From Phorcus lineatus (Eukaryota > Mollusca > Gastropoda > Trochida > Trochidae), in NCBI GenBank assembly GCA_921293015.1, contig OV121096.1, positions 7,134,285-7,198,284 of the forward strand: 64,000 nucleotides of DNA, given 5' to 3'. The position numbers were made by a program, and so were the translations under genes. The first letter of the stretch is position 1; the number at the start of each line of letters is the position of its first letter. This document shows positions 33,901-48,900 of the stretch, in pieces. The notes below the pieces were generated by a model that saw only the letters and a list, made by a program, of their open reading frames with translations, made no database searches and had not been told where the DNA came from.

Positions 33901-36900
33901 TACTTTGTTCCTGTTATTAGAAGAGTACAAACTGAAGAGTAGACCAATGGCATTGGAACTAAATGGTTGAGAATTTGCAATTTTTTTAATGACACTTGTA
34001 GATTTGTCAAAGAAATCATGTGATGTGTTTTTCACAAAATTGACTTTAAACTAGAAAATATAAAGATTGTTTTTTTTTATAATAGACATTCTCGGAAAAA
34101 ATTGAATCAATAACCAAGGAAATATTCTCTCAACAACTGATACATATATAAATCATAACTGTAAATTAGTTTCCAAAGTACTTGCTCTTGAGAAAAAATG
34201 TAATAAGCTTATGAGCAAAAAATGCTGAAAATTAGAAACATTTCTGCTCTAAAGTTTATCGTCATGCACTAAAATACAATGTTTTGACAACTAGCCTTCA
34301 TATTAGATTTTGTTAAAGTAAATTTCACAGAAAAAAAATCGATTTCTATGCATATACAAGACATTTTAAAAGAAAATAAATTGAACTGTAAACATCCAAA
34401 GTGTTAATGTTTTTAACAGTGAAACAACTTATTAATATTTATAAACATACATTTCATGCATGTGATATGTAATATACGTGAAACAGAAAATTAAAATTTT
34501 CTAAACAATCCAAAGAATTTCCCTCTAAGAGTGAACTTACAAAGTAAATTCTGTTTTATTTTGATATGACAAAATGGGCATCTCATGCCAGTCATGTGTC
34601 CCTGTGAACATGCAGTCTTAACAAACAGTTTCCTGCTCAATCAGCATATTTTTATCCACAATGCTTCTTCAATACCCTGTTATCTATAAGGCTTGTATTG
34701 CTGACAGTTGGTGACTAATAGAGCTATTCCTATGTAATCTAAGCCAATGAAATTTTGTTATATTATATAAATATATATCTTGAACTCAATGGTCCTGTCA
34801 TCCGGGTAGTGCTTGTTTTCGTTGATGGAAGTCAATTATTGGCTGTTTTATGAGACATTTAGCCTTATAACTGTCAGGGTATTGAAGGAGTTCATTTGAT
34901 ACAAATATCCTGATTTATCAGGATGAACAAACAGTGGTTTGGTGAAATACCACAATAGTCTATTTTACCTCCTTATGCCCATTGAAAAAACAGACCTGCA
35001 GACACAGACATGGAACATTCAGAACTGCTAATTTGCTATCAGTGCCATTATTATTGATCAATGTCATCTACTTTTATCATCACATGCCTTATTGTCTAAC
35101 ATCGTGATCAGATGTCTTCTCATTGTCTAACATCGTGATCACATGCCTTATTTCTAACAGTGTGATCAGATGTCTTATTTTTGTCTCACAATTTAATCAC
35201 ATGCCTTAACATTGTTTAACATTGCAATCATGTCTTCTCTTTGTCTAAAAATGTGATCCATATCCATGTCCATTATTGTGATCATATGTCTTCTCATTGT
35301 CTAACATCGTGATCACATGCCTTATTTCTAACAGTGTGATCAGATGTCTTATTATTGTCTAACAATTTAATCACATGCCTTAACATTGTTTAACATTGCA
35401 ATCATGTCTTCTCATTGTTTAAAAAGGTGATCCATATCAATGTCTAACATAGTGATCATATGTCTTCTCATAATCTAACATAGCGATCATATGTCTTCTC
35501 ATAATCTAACATAGCGATCATATGTCTTCTTATTGTCTAACATTGTGATCACATGCCCTATCATTATCAAACATAGTGATCAGACATATTTCTTATTGTC
35601 TAACATTGTGATCACATGCCCTATCATTATCAGACATAGGGATCATATGTCTCCTCATTATCTAACAATGTGATCACATGCCCTATCATTATCAAACATA
35701 GTGATCAGACATATTTCTCATTGTCTAACATTGTGATCACATGCCCTATCATTATCAAACATAGGGCTCAGACATATTTCTCATTATCTAACATTGTGAT
35801 CACATGCCCTATCATTAACTATCATTGCCATAACAGTACTCAGCATTTTCAATAAATAAATATTCATAAGTTTAATAAAGAGCTATCAAACAAGATATAA
35901 GCTCAAGACATACCCGATGCTTGATCTACTTGATGAAATGAGGGAAAAAGCATCATCAAGGAGACGGTGCATGCGTTGTTTCGCCTCTTCTAAAGACTCT
36001 CCAGTTGTGGAGGAAGCTTCCTGCTCATCCTCCGTGTAAGCCTCATTCTGGAAACATGAACAAAGATTCAATAAAAATGTATATTTTGACATTTGTGACA
36101 TTGGTTGCAGATGTGTTTCATTTCATAACATCAAGAGAACTTGACTCAAATGTGGTATAGAAGTGAAGGTATTTAAAAATTCTCTTATGGCGCTTGAGAT
36201 TTGATTCATATGTGTCAAAAGAAGTTCCATGAAAAGAATTACACTTTGATACTTTTTAATAACGCTTTTAGTGCAGATCAATTTGCCAAATATAAATTTT
36301 TAAATTCTTTGTTATAGATTTGATTTGGTATTTTTTGCAATTGGCTTATGATATTGCTGAAAGAACGATTGTAATATTCTGATCATAGAGAATGGAAATC
36401 TCTCCGATTATTCTGAACAATACTTACACTGTGACCTTCATGATTCTTCTTACGGCGAGTGGATCTGAAACATTTTCTCATATCATCACAAAAACAGCAA
36501 AAAATATCTGCTATTGATTTGAGTAAAGATTACAACTGGAATGAGAGATAAATTCTCTGTCAGTTCTTGACCCCTGAACTATGGTTTTTGGTCCATTTTG
36601 TAGCAACTAAGGGTGCGCGGTATTATCGGTATATCGGTATATTGCAATACAGAAACACCATGATACGTACCGGTACAGTTGTCTGAAAATATCCAATATA
36701 TCAGAGGTTATAGAACTAACAATTTCTGTGTAAATTTCCGAAAAACGTAACAACAAAAACCTTGATTTTACTGAAAATTGTAAACAAAGTATGAACTTGC
36801 AAGGTAAACATAGTACAGACAAGTACGAAACCAGTCGCCTAATTATTTCTTTTTACAAAACAACGTCAAGTTAAGCATTGATTGCTGTTCTAATTGTTGT

Positions 36901-39900
36901 TATTTAGTCAAGAGGTCATAGAAAAACTAAAATGTGAAAAGTAACAATATATTGCAATACGTATTACAATACATTTTTCTGTATCGCAACATATTGCGAT
37001 ATGGAAATAAGGACCGATACCCATCCTTAGTAGCAACCAGTCAAGGACAATATCATTAGTTAACAAGAGACATTTACTGTAAATTTGCATCTCAGAATGG
37101 TTTAATACTTGTTTATTCAGCAGGAAAAGGGTAAAGACAATAAGAGCTGATTGTGGTCACATGTTCCAGGATTTGGTCTTCTACCTCACCGCTGAAGATT
37201 CATTGATCATTGAAATTTTTATCTTTCATACTTAACCGTTTCTTGGTACTGTCATTTTATCTATTAGTATAGCCTTTTTAAGTTATCCTATCCCTCTAAG
37301 GCTATACTAATAGATAAAATGACAGTACCAAGAAACCGTTAAATATGAAAGACAAAAATTTGAAATGCATCACAAAATATAATTTTAAAATAATATTTAT
37401 GCAGATATTTTTACAAAATGGTACTGATACGATGCGGTTTAATTCAAAACACAAACCTTTTCTTTGGTTTATTGACGAAGACGTCAGGTAGATTCTCCTC
37501 CTGATCTGGGGCTCCAAGAACAGCGTCAATCTCCCTCTGGGCTTTCCTGTATCCCCCTTCTCCTCTAGTGGAACCTGCCCCAACAAAACATATCGAAGAA
37601 TGAATATGAGAAGGATTACAAATAACATTACAAGAGAGGGATAATTTGATTGTTACCAAATAGAATTTTTTTAAATTTCTTTTATGTTAACAAATTATGA
37701 AATAGGACTTGACTAAGTGATATAACTAATCAGGCAAAATTCTTTTTCTTAAATTTTCCAACAAGATTTATCTCCTAATGATAAAAGTTCTCCAAAGTTT
37801 TCCACCCTTGGCTTGTTTTTCAATCTGAAATTTTTACTTTAAAATTTCTTGCTAAGATACAAATAAGCCAAGATGACAGAAACAGTTTTCCAAAACAGAC
37901 ATGGTATTTATATATAATAATACTTTTCTTTGTATTTTTCAAAGTTGAAAAGAAACTTATTTACCGCTGTTGTTGAGTTTTTCCTTTTTGCGCTGTTCTC
38001 GTAACCTCTGTTTGTTTTTCAACCTCTCAATTTCTGCTCTCTCCATCAATTCTTCTTCATCCTTAAACACAAATAAAACAATTTCAATTAAATACCTATA
38101 TCAATCAGTTTCCTTTTGTGTTAATACAAGTCTTGACAGCAATTTTCCTTGCTACAGGTTACTATAGAAATTTCTCATATACATACAAGTTACATCCATT
38201 TTATTTGCATTTATGCCGCTAATAGCATAATACATTTGGTTTTTGCTTAATGTTTTGTATCATTCCTTCATAATGACGGAATCATTTTCACTGAAAGACC
38301 ATTTTAATCATAATAAAGAGTTTTACTATCAATAAATTTTGAGCAACAACTCTTTATCAAATAAAGCCACTGGGGGAAAAGATGTTATATACTTGAATTG
38401 TTTGAGTGGCATTTAGACATTGTAGAACAAGAGAGAGCGATGTTTCTGTATGGGTTCTTATACCGTTATAAAGCAAAGATGTACCTGTATATAGAGTGAT
38501 GGATATATATATATATATATATACATAAAAGATACTTTACAAAAACACTACCGTATATGACAGTGTATAAGTCGAGTTTTTTATATACTATATACGAGGT
38601 CTATGTTTGAGACCCAAAAATTCTGAGGTCAAGTGACGATCTGCCGGTAGGAGACAAACAGACGAGATTCAAACCGGAAGCCACAATGTCAACTCATTGT
38701 CAAAATATTGAAATAAAATTACTTTTATAAATATTACATATTTTACTGTTTTTTATTATATTCAATTCCTAAAAATAAATAAATTACTACGATTGGGAAT
38801 CCAGTTTGATCGATTTTAAATTGATCCGTTTGTAAATAATCTTATCGATCGACGCCATTTTGAATTTTTGATGTTCGGCGATGAAAATTACTGTCAAAGT
38901 TGAACATAAGCTAAGACTTATTTCCCTGATCTAACGTTATTTCTATCATAATTTTTATTTATGAAAATTAATTAAATAAAAGACGTACTGTAATATCATT
39001 ATATTTCGCCGATATGCAAGTTCGATGGATATACAGTTCAATGACTGTCAACAAAACGTAACACGGATGTAACAATTACACGAGAACAGATAGGTAATTA
39101 CTATTAGTATCACTGTAATTTTTCTGCACGGTACATGCAGTTTTTCTCACCAATGGCTTTGTCGATATGCGCGAAAATTAAACCCCGCGAATCAGTCGTT
39201 TTCTATGTTAGCGTGAAAATTAACACCCCGCGATTTGTCACATGTTATACTGAAGTTTAGTCACATCGGAAATGTTATCGGGCCGAATTTCATCTTGTAC
39301 CCCTACCTCATCAGTAGACGTATATAGCCTCGCTCCTGTGAAAAAATCAAATACTCTTCTAGCTTTCTTTGAATTTGATGAAGACATTTGGTTTGTTTTT
39401 CACCACGTAAAATACTCGGAATTTCACGACTCAGACTATCAATTTCCGAGAAAAGCAGAGCGAGAGGTTATGACAAAATTATCCAATGAAATGTATCGTT
39501 ACATTCAAATCACATACGGGCATTCTGAATTAACCAATTAAATTTATCCTTTTGTCCTTTTTTTACGGGTATGAGTTCTTGGTAATGTGTTGAAAATTAC
39601 CGATACATCAACTTACCGTAACTAAATCTCTCAACGTGCCACGTGTTTCATGTCGACCTGCCTCCAACACGCGCTATTAGGGGGGTCGACTTATAAACAA
39701 GGTATATGATTTTGACAGCAATTTGGGGGCCTGAGAAAGGGGGTCGACTTATACACAGGGTCGACTTATACACGGTAATATACGGTAGTTTAATTGTAAA
39801 GTGTCGTATATTGAAATGTCACTCTCATTCTCATAGAAAAAATTAATCATCCTTAAATCTTGTCATAAGGAAACTGTTACATGGACACAGATACTCACTT

Positions 39901-42900
39901 CATGAGAAATTGGCTCATCCCGGTGTGGTTTGACAGCTCTTGGTACTGGAAGTGGTTTGGACCTGGGTTCATGGTGATATGGTTCCACCATGTTCTCAAT
40001 TTGAGAACTTGAGTCATCGGCTAGATACAAAATAAAAATTATCAAAATAGAACAAAATACAGAAATAATCAAACACAATAGATTTATTATTTTTTAGAGT
40101 CATAAGAGGATAATATTTTGAACAAACTCGGCCTACTTTGACAAATGAATCTTACTGAAACCATCTAAAGCCACTTGTTCAGTACCCAACTAATCCATTT
40201 ACAAAGTTTCATATACGAAGAGATTCCGCCATATAAGCAACACAATATTTAAGAAATCACTTGATGAATTAACTTCATTCGAAACAGTTGAACTGTTATG
40301 TATGTTTGCTTGAAGGATATAGCTTATGCATAAAAACACCCTGAAAATGGCCATCCTCAATATTATTTTTGCCTATAATATAATGTGCAGTTGCAAACAA
40401 ATAACATCACTCTGAACACTTATTATTTTATCCCTTGTGTCTCTACCACAAATTTGTTGAACTGAGCCATGCAGCAAGAAAAATATTTCAAACTTTGATA
40501 TGGACTGACCATCTTTCTGAGCTTGTTTCTTCTTCCTCGGCTTCCTTTTGGTTGTGTTATCGTCCTCGGAGACGTATACCACCTGATCAGCTGCTCCCGA
40601 CTTGTTGCTAGGCGACAGGTGTCTGAAGTGTGCAAACATTCTTATAAAACTCATGTTACAGTTATTCTCCATATGACATGGACTATGAATTGTTAGTATC
40701 AGGAAGACAATGATATATGGAATTACAACTTCTTTATTACACAATGGCGACGTTTGGTATAGATCCTTATACCGTTGTCAAGCATATGGGAAATGATGGG
40801 TACAGGCATTTATATATGATATACATATAGGTAATTAAGAATAAAACAATACACGGGGTAATATTACAATAAGATTGAAAGGAATAGAAAAACAACTGAG
40901 ACGATGTGTGGGCACCTGTACTGAGTGGTAGGTGGTAAGTTAATTGGCTATTAGGCAGAGGGTAACCTAGCTAGGAGGGTGAAGCCAGGGTGAGTTGATA
41001 TGACTGACGAACTCGCTGGTATTCAATTTTTTAGTTCCCAGATTCAGATGAACACTACTCCCTGTCCAAACTTTCAACAGATAAGCCCTACTACCTCTAG
41101 TTCGGACTTTGAGTAGATCCACATTTTCATCTCTCATTGAAAATAATCAACACATCATCCCCACCCTCCTCAAAGTCCTGACATTATACAGGTCAACCCA
41201 ACCCATGAAATTACAAATGCAATTCTTTTTTAGGATGACCTCACTTGATTGAAATACTTAATAAGTAAAATAACAAAACCAAAATGTTGCAGTAAACATG
41301 TATTTAACACAACATGTTTTCAAACAGGTGCCATCTCACAGCATTTTTCAAAACTGGACACCCAAAAAACAAACAAGGAAATGAAAAGACTTGAACAAAA
41401 AAATATCACAGCATAAAACTACTCACTTCTTTTTTGGTATGCGACCAGCTTCCACAGGTTTTTTTACTTCCGCGTACAGGGGGCTTTCATCATCGGGGTC
41501 AGGGTTCACCTCATAGGACATCTTCTTGGTGGACGACTTGACCAGCCCGACACCATTACTCCGCTGACCCCCTTCCTCTGGCGGATAGTCAGGGGGATTC
41601 TCTGAAGACTCAAACTGGTTCTCCACCTGGTGGAAGACAACTCTTGTTAATTATTGACATGGAAGCAGTTCCCACATATTCCAACAAGGCAAAAATGGTA
41701 AACACAGAGGCTAATCAAGGGGCCTGTGCCGGTCCTGGGTGATAAGCAAAACTCTACCACCCCTCTCTCCCACCCCCAGACAAAATAGGTGAGGGGTGAG
41801 GTCCAAGGATGCACCCCACCCTCTATGTTGTAGCTGTAACTGTCTTTCAATCTTAATTAGCTAGACAATGATCATTTACTATGTCTAATCTTTGGCCAGT
41901 TTCCTTTATTGTCATGCAAGGTATGCCCTTGTTGGCTGGACAGTTTGTGTTGAATTTCCTACTATTTCTAGGTTTTGTGGTAATCCTAATGGGTCTGATA
42001 AGCTAAAATGTCCAAAAATAGTCAGGAAAATAACAACTGGTCTAAGTGCAAATATAACACTTCAAGTAGATACTGAATGGCACCCATCAACCTACCTACC
42101 AGCTCCAGAAATTTAGACTTCAAACAAAAAGAAACAATAAACACAGTCAATGTTTGCTAGAAATATGTACAAAGCTACGAAATGTTAACCATCAATACGT
42201 CTCACAAATCATTTGTAACAGCTTGAAGCACATGTTGGAAAATAATGTTTAAACGGTAAATCTATTTTCATAATTCATATTCACAAAGGCAGTATCATGT
42301 CATTATTTTTCCGTTTTGCTTTCAACAACACACTACATATTTGATGTAAATATGAAGTGGTTTACAACATTCTCCATATTTCATCCTGTTACTTGTTGTA
42401 TTTCTTTTAAAAAAACATGAATTATTGTATTGTCCTCAAAGTTCCAGTTATGAAAAATATGATAATTTCAACAAATTATTATATATCTTTATATTACTTT
42501 GAAACTTCATAATCAAATATCTTTCATATTTCTCTAATAAAAATTAAAATGAAGGTATTACATCTATAGAATAATTCATTATCCAAATGTGTTTTTCTCC
42601 AATTAAAAAACAAGAAAACATTTCATCAGAAGAATTCTCATCACAAAACCTGAGAATCTACAAACAAATGAAATATATCTCCAGTCATCATGTAAATTTC
42701 AAAGATGAATTTATTAATTCTTATTTTAATATCTTCTAGTAAAATCACTACTTACAATTCTTTTAGACTTTGGTTTCCCCATGGTACCACAGATTCCAAA
42801 ACTGTGTTTTCGTCCTATTTGGTTTTACATTGACTGATTGATTGATTAAAGACAAAGCTTATCTTCTCTCTTCAGTTGATATTATCTTACGAAGCTTCTC

Positions 42901-45900
42901 AAACACGCAGGTGTTTAATGAGGACGTACCTGTAACTTAGTTAACCTGCCCAGGTAAGTCAGGTAAATTATTCAAGAACCCGTCCCTTACTTTCTGTAGG
43001 GAATTTTATATTTGGTTCTGCTCGGCAACGTTTCTTAAGTGTAAATAATTCAGTTACAGTATGGGAGCATTATCAAAAGACCAGTTTGATTTGGGGGTTT
43101 TCTTCAATGATATTTGAAAGTATAATCCCTTATTTTTTGCTAAAATCATAAATTCACATGAATCAAAATATACAATTCATTTATTTATTTGATGAGGATT
43201 CATTAGTTGCCTGTTATGTTTTTTTAATCACAAGCTTAGTTGTTACAAGGGGGATACTAAACTACCTTCCAGTTAATACTACTCTTATTAATTGAGATGA
43301 TTACGTATTCAATGAGCGAAAGCAAGTTTGATATCAAATCATTCATAAGTTAAGTAAAATTGTTTTATTCTGCTCATTATATGCCAACATGAATCAAGCA
43401 TAATTGTGCCCAAATAAAATATCTGCAACATGGCTACCTTTTCAATGACTTCGCTTACATTGTGAAGGCACAAATACACTGATACCAGTTTAGGGTGGCA
43501 TTCTGAACATAATCAGGTAAATTTTGTTTTTGAGCCACATAGAATAACATGAAACACAGTCTGTTTCACTTTAATCTAACTCTATATTTGTGATAAGAGT
43601 ATTCAAATTGATAAAATCAATGAAGTTATCTAAGTAACAAATTTTCTATCTATGAAAACTTGAAATTGTTTCCCTTGAATTGTTTCAATAATTTAAAGAA
43701 ATAACAATTTGATTTTAATGATTTGGGGACAATAATAGTGGATTAAAGGGAGGTTTGAGTGAGAAAAAGAAATATAATGGAATGTTTCTGTTTGTGCAAT
43801 TTTTCATTGATGTACGATATATTACAGTCCATTTGGACATGTTTCATTGGATCTCTTCTAATAAGTACTATTGCCATAAATAGAAAAAACATATATATTT
43901 TCATATCTGATTTTCACAATCTGCCTCTTTAAGTCAATAACAACAGCTTAAATAGTAAACATAACACATATATCCAAAATATATTTATGACCTCTGTACA
44001 AAACCACAGCAAAAACTTTGATTCATTGGACGTTTCAATAGCATTCAATAAAAGTCATAAATAATCAAAACCTTTAACATCTATTTATGTAAACATGCAG
44101 GTACCACACAGCTAACTATTTCAAATTCATCACCTTTCTCCCATCTTTTACATCTGTACTAGAACACAGGAGAAACTTCATTGCATCCAGGTGTTACTTC
44201 ATAGCTAATTACAGGTAAGAGGTAAGTAATAAGTAGGTAATAAGCCTTGTTTAGTAAGCGTGCCACAGTCAGGACTTGAACAGGCTTGTCAGTGATCAGT
44301 GTTGACAACTAACTCCCTCACTATAAGGTGAGTCTTGTATAAATAGAACTTCCTCTTTATAAAGCTGGTACTTATTGAATGGGCCTAATGAATAAAGTGT
44401 TGCAAAGGAGAGGTCGTTAGGGGTATTTTATTAGAAAGAAAGTTTTAGGGGAGGTTCCTGTATATATATATTAACATATATGTATTTGATACATCATTAT
44501 AATACAATCTAGTTGAAATGTTGTACTGAGGGTAATATTTTGGTTCCAATAGATTTGACGATCTGACAAAGAATGGAATATATTCATTCAAGGAGCAAAA
44601 TGTTTAGAAGGAAGGCCATTCATTGTTGCTGCATAAATGGAAATCCATGACAAAGATTTTTTTATCATTCTCATGATAAATTATTTCTAAATTTGGGGAT
44701 GTTATATCGATATACATATTTTTTCATAATAAAGCCTTATACAAGTAAATTAAAGTGTTTATCATTGGAAGTAAAGCATAAAAAAGCACACTCAGGAGAC
44801 GTAATTTAACCTTAATCTTTGCTCTGCTGAAGTCCAGCTGACAAACTTAACATAGCTTCAAGAGAACATTTAAGAGACAAACCAAGAGAAGTTACTGACA
44901 GACCTTTTCATATTCAACTCATAAGATGGAAAAATTCATTTATTCATTTAAATCATTCAACAAAAAGCTCAAATAACTTTACAAGTTATCTATAAGTTAA
45001 GCAGGAAATGGTTTCAAGCTTGATGATTAACTCAAACAAAAGATAGAGCAAGAAACATTAACCCTTCATCTGTTTTTCTCTCTAATCTATACTACTACCC
45101 AATACCATTTATACAACTATATACTGATAATGAGGTCAATACCTGTTCTTATTAACACTAGGTGCACAATATTGACCGACATCCAAATGACCCTCTCGAC
45201 AAATAGGATGTATAGAAAAATTATTTTCAATGAATGCATTTGCTTGCATAAAAACCTTATATTCAGCTTGGCAGTAATCTCATGGTATTTTGTTACTCCA
45301 CAGGTAAAACATTGCAGCTGACTAATGTAATAGACTCCTTAAAATCCTGTATTTGAAGGGTTAACATTCTTATTCATACAAAAACCATGGAGCACTTAGA
45401 ATCAATATGTTTGATGAAAAAAAGCTGTTCAAGCAAAAAGCTTTATGCCTTGATAACAGAAGTTAATCAATAACGAGTTAGTGATTAGTTGTTGTAAACA
45501 ATTTGATATGAATAAATTTCATCGCACAGGATCCATAAATGCTTGCTAATCAATCACTTAATTGATTACTGTTTGTACACAGATTGTTAATAAACTCTTT
45601 TACTGCTAATAAGCAATTTCATATTTAAAATATCATCCATTTCACGAACCAAAAATTCATTGGAGGGCTTTATTCATAATTAATTATTAAAAAGGGCAAT
45701 TAATCGCTAATATTCAGGTTTATAAATACAATAAAAAAAGCTCTTAAACCAAGTTCTATTCCAAAAAGTTAGACACTCAGGAATTGCTTCGTCTAATTAA
45801 AATGTGATAAATTCATGTAAGACTAATGATGTTTAAAATTTATTGGGGCAAATCTTGGCAGAAAATTGCTCCTACAGCTTGTAAAGGGTTAAGGTAAAAA

Positions 45901-48900
45901 CCACAATGTTTCCTAAACACACAAGTAGAAGATACGAGCATCAAGCAATGCATATTGCATGAGAATGGACGGCGTGATCATTTGTAGAGATAAAGGAACA
46001 AGTAATCGGACATGAGACGAGATGGGAGAGGAAAGGGGTTGCCAGGTAAACATTAGGTGATTGATTCCATGAGGAGAGAGTTAGGATATTCAATCTTAAG
46101 ACTTGCAAAAAGGTAAGATTTTGAAAAACATTTTTGATGAGGGTGAAAATGTAAATACAATTTGTTTAATTTTTCTTTTTCAGTACATCATGAGATAATG
46201 AAAAAATATCAAAAGAAATGGGTTGTCGTGTAAACATTGATTCAATGACGAGGAAGTCAAAATATTCAATGTTGAGACTTGTGAAGATGGTTGGATTTGT
46301 TGAAAAATATTTTATTGGATGAGGGTGAAAACGTCAATTACATTTTATGTCATTTTTGTTGTGTACATGATGTCAAATTCGTTAAGGAAATGGGTTTCTA
46401 ATAAACATTATGTGATTAATTCAGTGAGGAAAAAGTAAAAATATTCAATTTTGAGATTAGGAAAGGATTTTTTTAAATAATGAAAATGTCAATATCGCTT
46501 AATTTTGATTGGAGTAGATAATGTGAAAATGTTAAACTTTTAAAGGAAATAGGTTGTCAAATAAACATGTGATGATATAAATCAATGATAAGGGAATGAA
46601 GTTATTCAACGTCAAGACTTAGAGATATTTGTTGTACATTTGTTTGAAACTTGGTAAGATGAAGAGTGAAAATGTCAATAAAAATTGTTTCATTTATCCT
46701 TGATTCACGAGTTTGTGATCGATGTTAAAACTTTCAATCACACTTGAAGTGAGGTGACTTCGAGTTTGATGCCGCTTCAAGAGTATTTCACTTATATCAC
46801 GGCTGACAGTCTGCAAGGCTATTGTACCCATGCACTCTGGTGAAACCTGTGAGCATCGGCTGGAACTAGCAAACCATGGGTGGTACTGCACTGATATTCA
46901 GTGTAACATTGCACCCAAACTTCACTACGTGTAGTACAGTTCCTACTGAGACAAAGTTTCCCAGCCCCTGGCGAGATTCGAACCCAGGACCTCTTGATCA
47001 ACAGCAGAATACTTTCCCATCCCTTCAATGATACAACTTGATACAAATTAAGTTTGATGAAGAACCTTTTTAAATTGAGTTTAAGAAGATTGATGTCTTG
47101 AGATGTCCGTTATAATCAGTAAATTAGATCAACTAAATTCGAATATATGTCTCGAAGATATTATGTGAAAATGAAGACTCAAATTAAAGGTTTGTACATC
47201 TTTACAGATAACAGATTTTGAAAATGTTTTCAGTCATGCTGAAAGAGCTAAAACTAGACTTATGTGCTCTCAAATGTGAATGAATTCAAGTTAATGAATA
47301 TATGGGTTAAGACATATTACATACCAAAATTTAAGTGGAAACTAGGACAGCTTAAAGAGATTTTATTCCATATCACTAACTGACAACCTTGTACCTTGAA
47401 AGTGCATATAACATTGAAAATGTTTATATGACTATTACAGCTCTTTAAATAGTACAAATTAGTGAATAAGAAAGTATTTATCTCTGTTATCATAAAAATT
47501 TTGTTTAATAATATGAATTATCAATAACACTTGATTAAGTTTTAAAAAAATGAAAATGTCATTTCATGGGATTTATTTAGATACAAAAAAATGGGTTTTT
47601 TTATTGGAAAACAGAAATTCTGCAGGTGATCATCAACATCTTAACAAATACATGTAACCTTACACCAGAAACAACAAGACATGGTCATCAACATCCCCAC
47701 CAAATTTGTTCTCTCTGTAACTCCCAACATTTCCAAAATATCAATTTAACTGGATAGTTATTGACTGAAGCTCACATAAAATATTCACATTTCCTCACTG
47801 TTCCAAGCAACATTTTCACTCTTCTAAATAAGTCTTTTTTTAAGCATCAGGGCCTCCTTTCACAAAGCCCTATGATGATAGTAAGTCACTAAGGTAACTT
47901 TAGCGCAAGTTAAAAAATGGGAGTTAAGGTTAACCTTAGTAAAGATTGCTTTGTGAAATACAAGAACATAACTCTCCAAACAGAGCTAAAACAACAAAGG
48001 GAACAAATACCATCATTAACTGAAAGCATTTGCCAACCCATGCACCCACCTTTTTGATTAAAATGTCTACACAAAAAGTGAATTTAAGCCTCCTTTGACT
48101 GACTTATCCTGGTCTATTGGATCCCAGCTGTATGTAAGTTTTTTACTTATGATAAATGAATAAAGTTATCTGACTGAATCAGGTTATATGTGTCTTCAAA
48201 TTAACCTATTTACACAAAAAATGTTATGATCTTTACTCATCTTTATCATATAAAAAAATTGCCTACATGTATGTGGGGTCTTTTAGACCCCAGCTTTCAA
48301 AAGGTCACAAATGGAAAAAAAAACCTAACCAATTTCATTATCAATCATCATGATGCATTTCCTATTTATGAATATACTGAATAATTTTTCTTTTTTTTAA
48401 ATTTTAAACTACTGGGTTGTCTTATTCAGGCAAATCATCCAAAATCAACTAAATGTGTCTGGATAAAACTATTATTGATTACAATATAACAATTTGAGTT
48501 AATGAATTGATGTTTATTTTCTATTTTCCATGATCTTTATTTCATTTTTAAGACAAATACCTTAATATTCCAAGAGTTTTCCATAAATTTTACCAATTTT
48601 TAAATTTTCCATGATTTTTCCAGAAAACTCCCAAATTCCTTGTCAGTCTAACTTTTCTCTAAAAGTTCTACAAGGGTTAACCAACTGTCTATTCCATCCC
48701 AATGATGGCCTACACGTACCTGAGCGCCATCCCTCCTGACCTTCATGAGATGGGGTTCCTCAGCGTCTCGGACCCCCTTCCTGACACAGCAGAACTTGCA
48801 GCACAGACACACGATGATCCAGGTGACGAGAAGGAGCGCTAGTGGACCCAGCACCGCCGCAATGATCCACAACTTCCTGTCTTCAACAGGCGGGGTCACT

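Larger units (their letters stand above)
42783..48600. other. Long intron of the KIAA1549-like gene
   Basis: Separates the TM exon (48720-48916) from the cytoplasmic exons. Contains a diverged foldback (about 43245-43375), SINE copy 2 and a MITE-like unit. The sequence just above 42783 should hold the promoter of the alternative first exon; I see no clear TATA or Inr. Confidence 0.6.

Noticed and set aside
35060-35825. CRISPR-like array of short repeats
   Set aside because: The units are diverged and contiguous without unique spacers, in an animal intron; this is a minisatellite.
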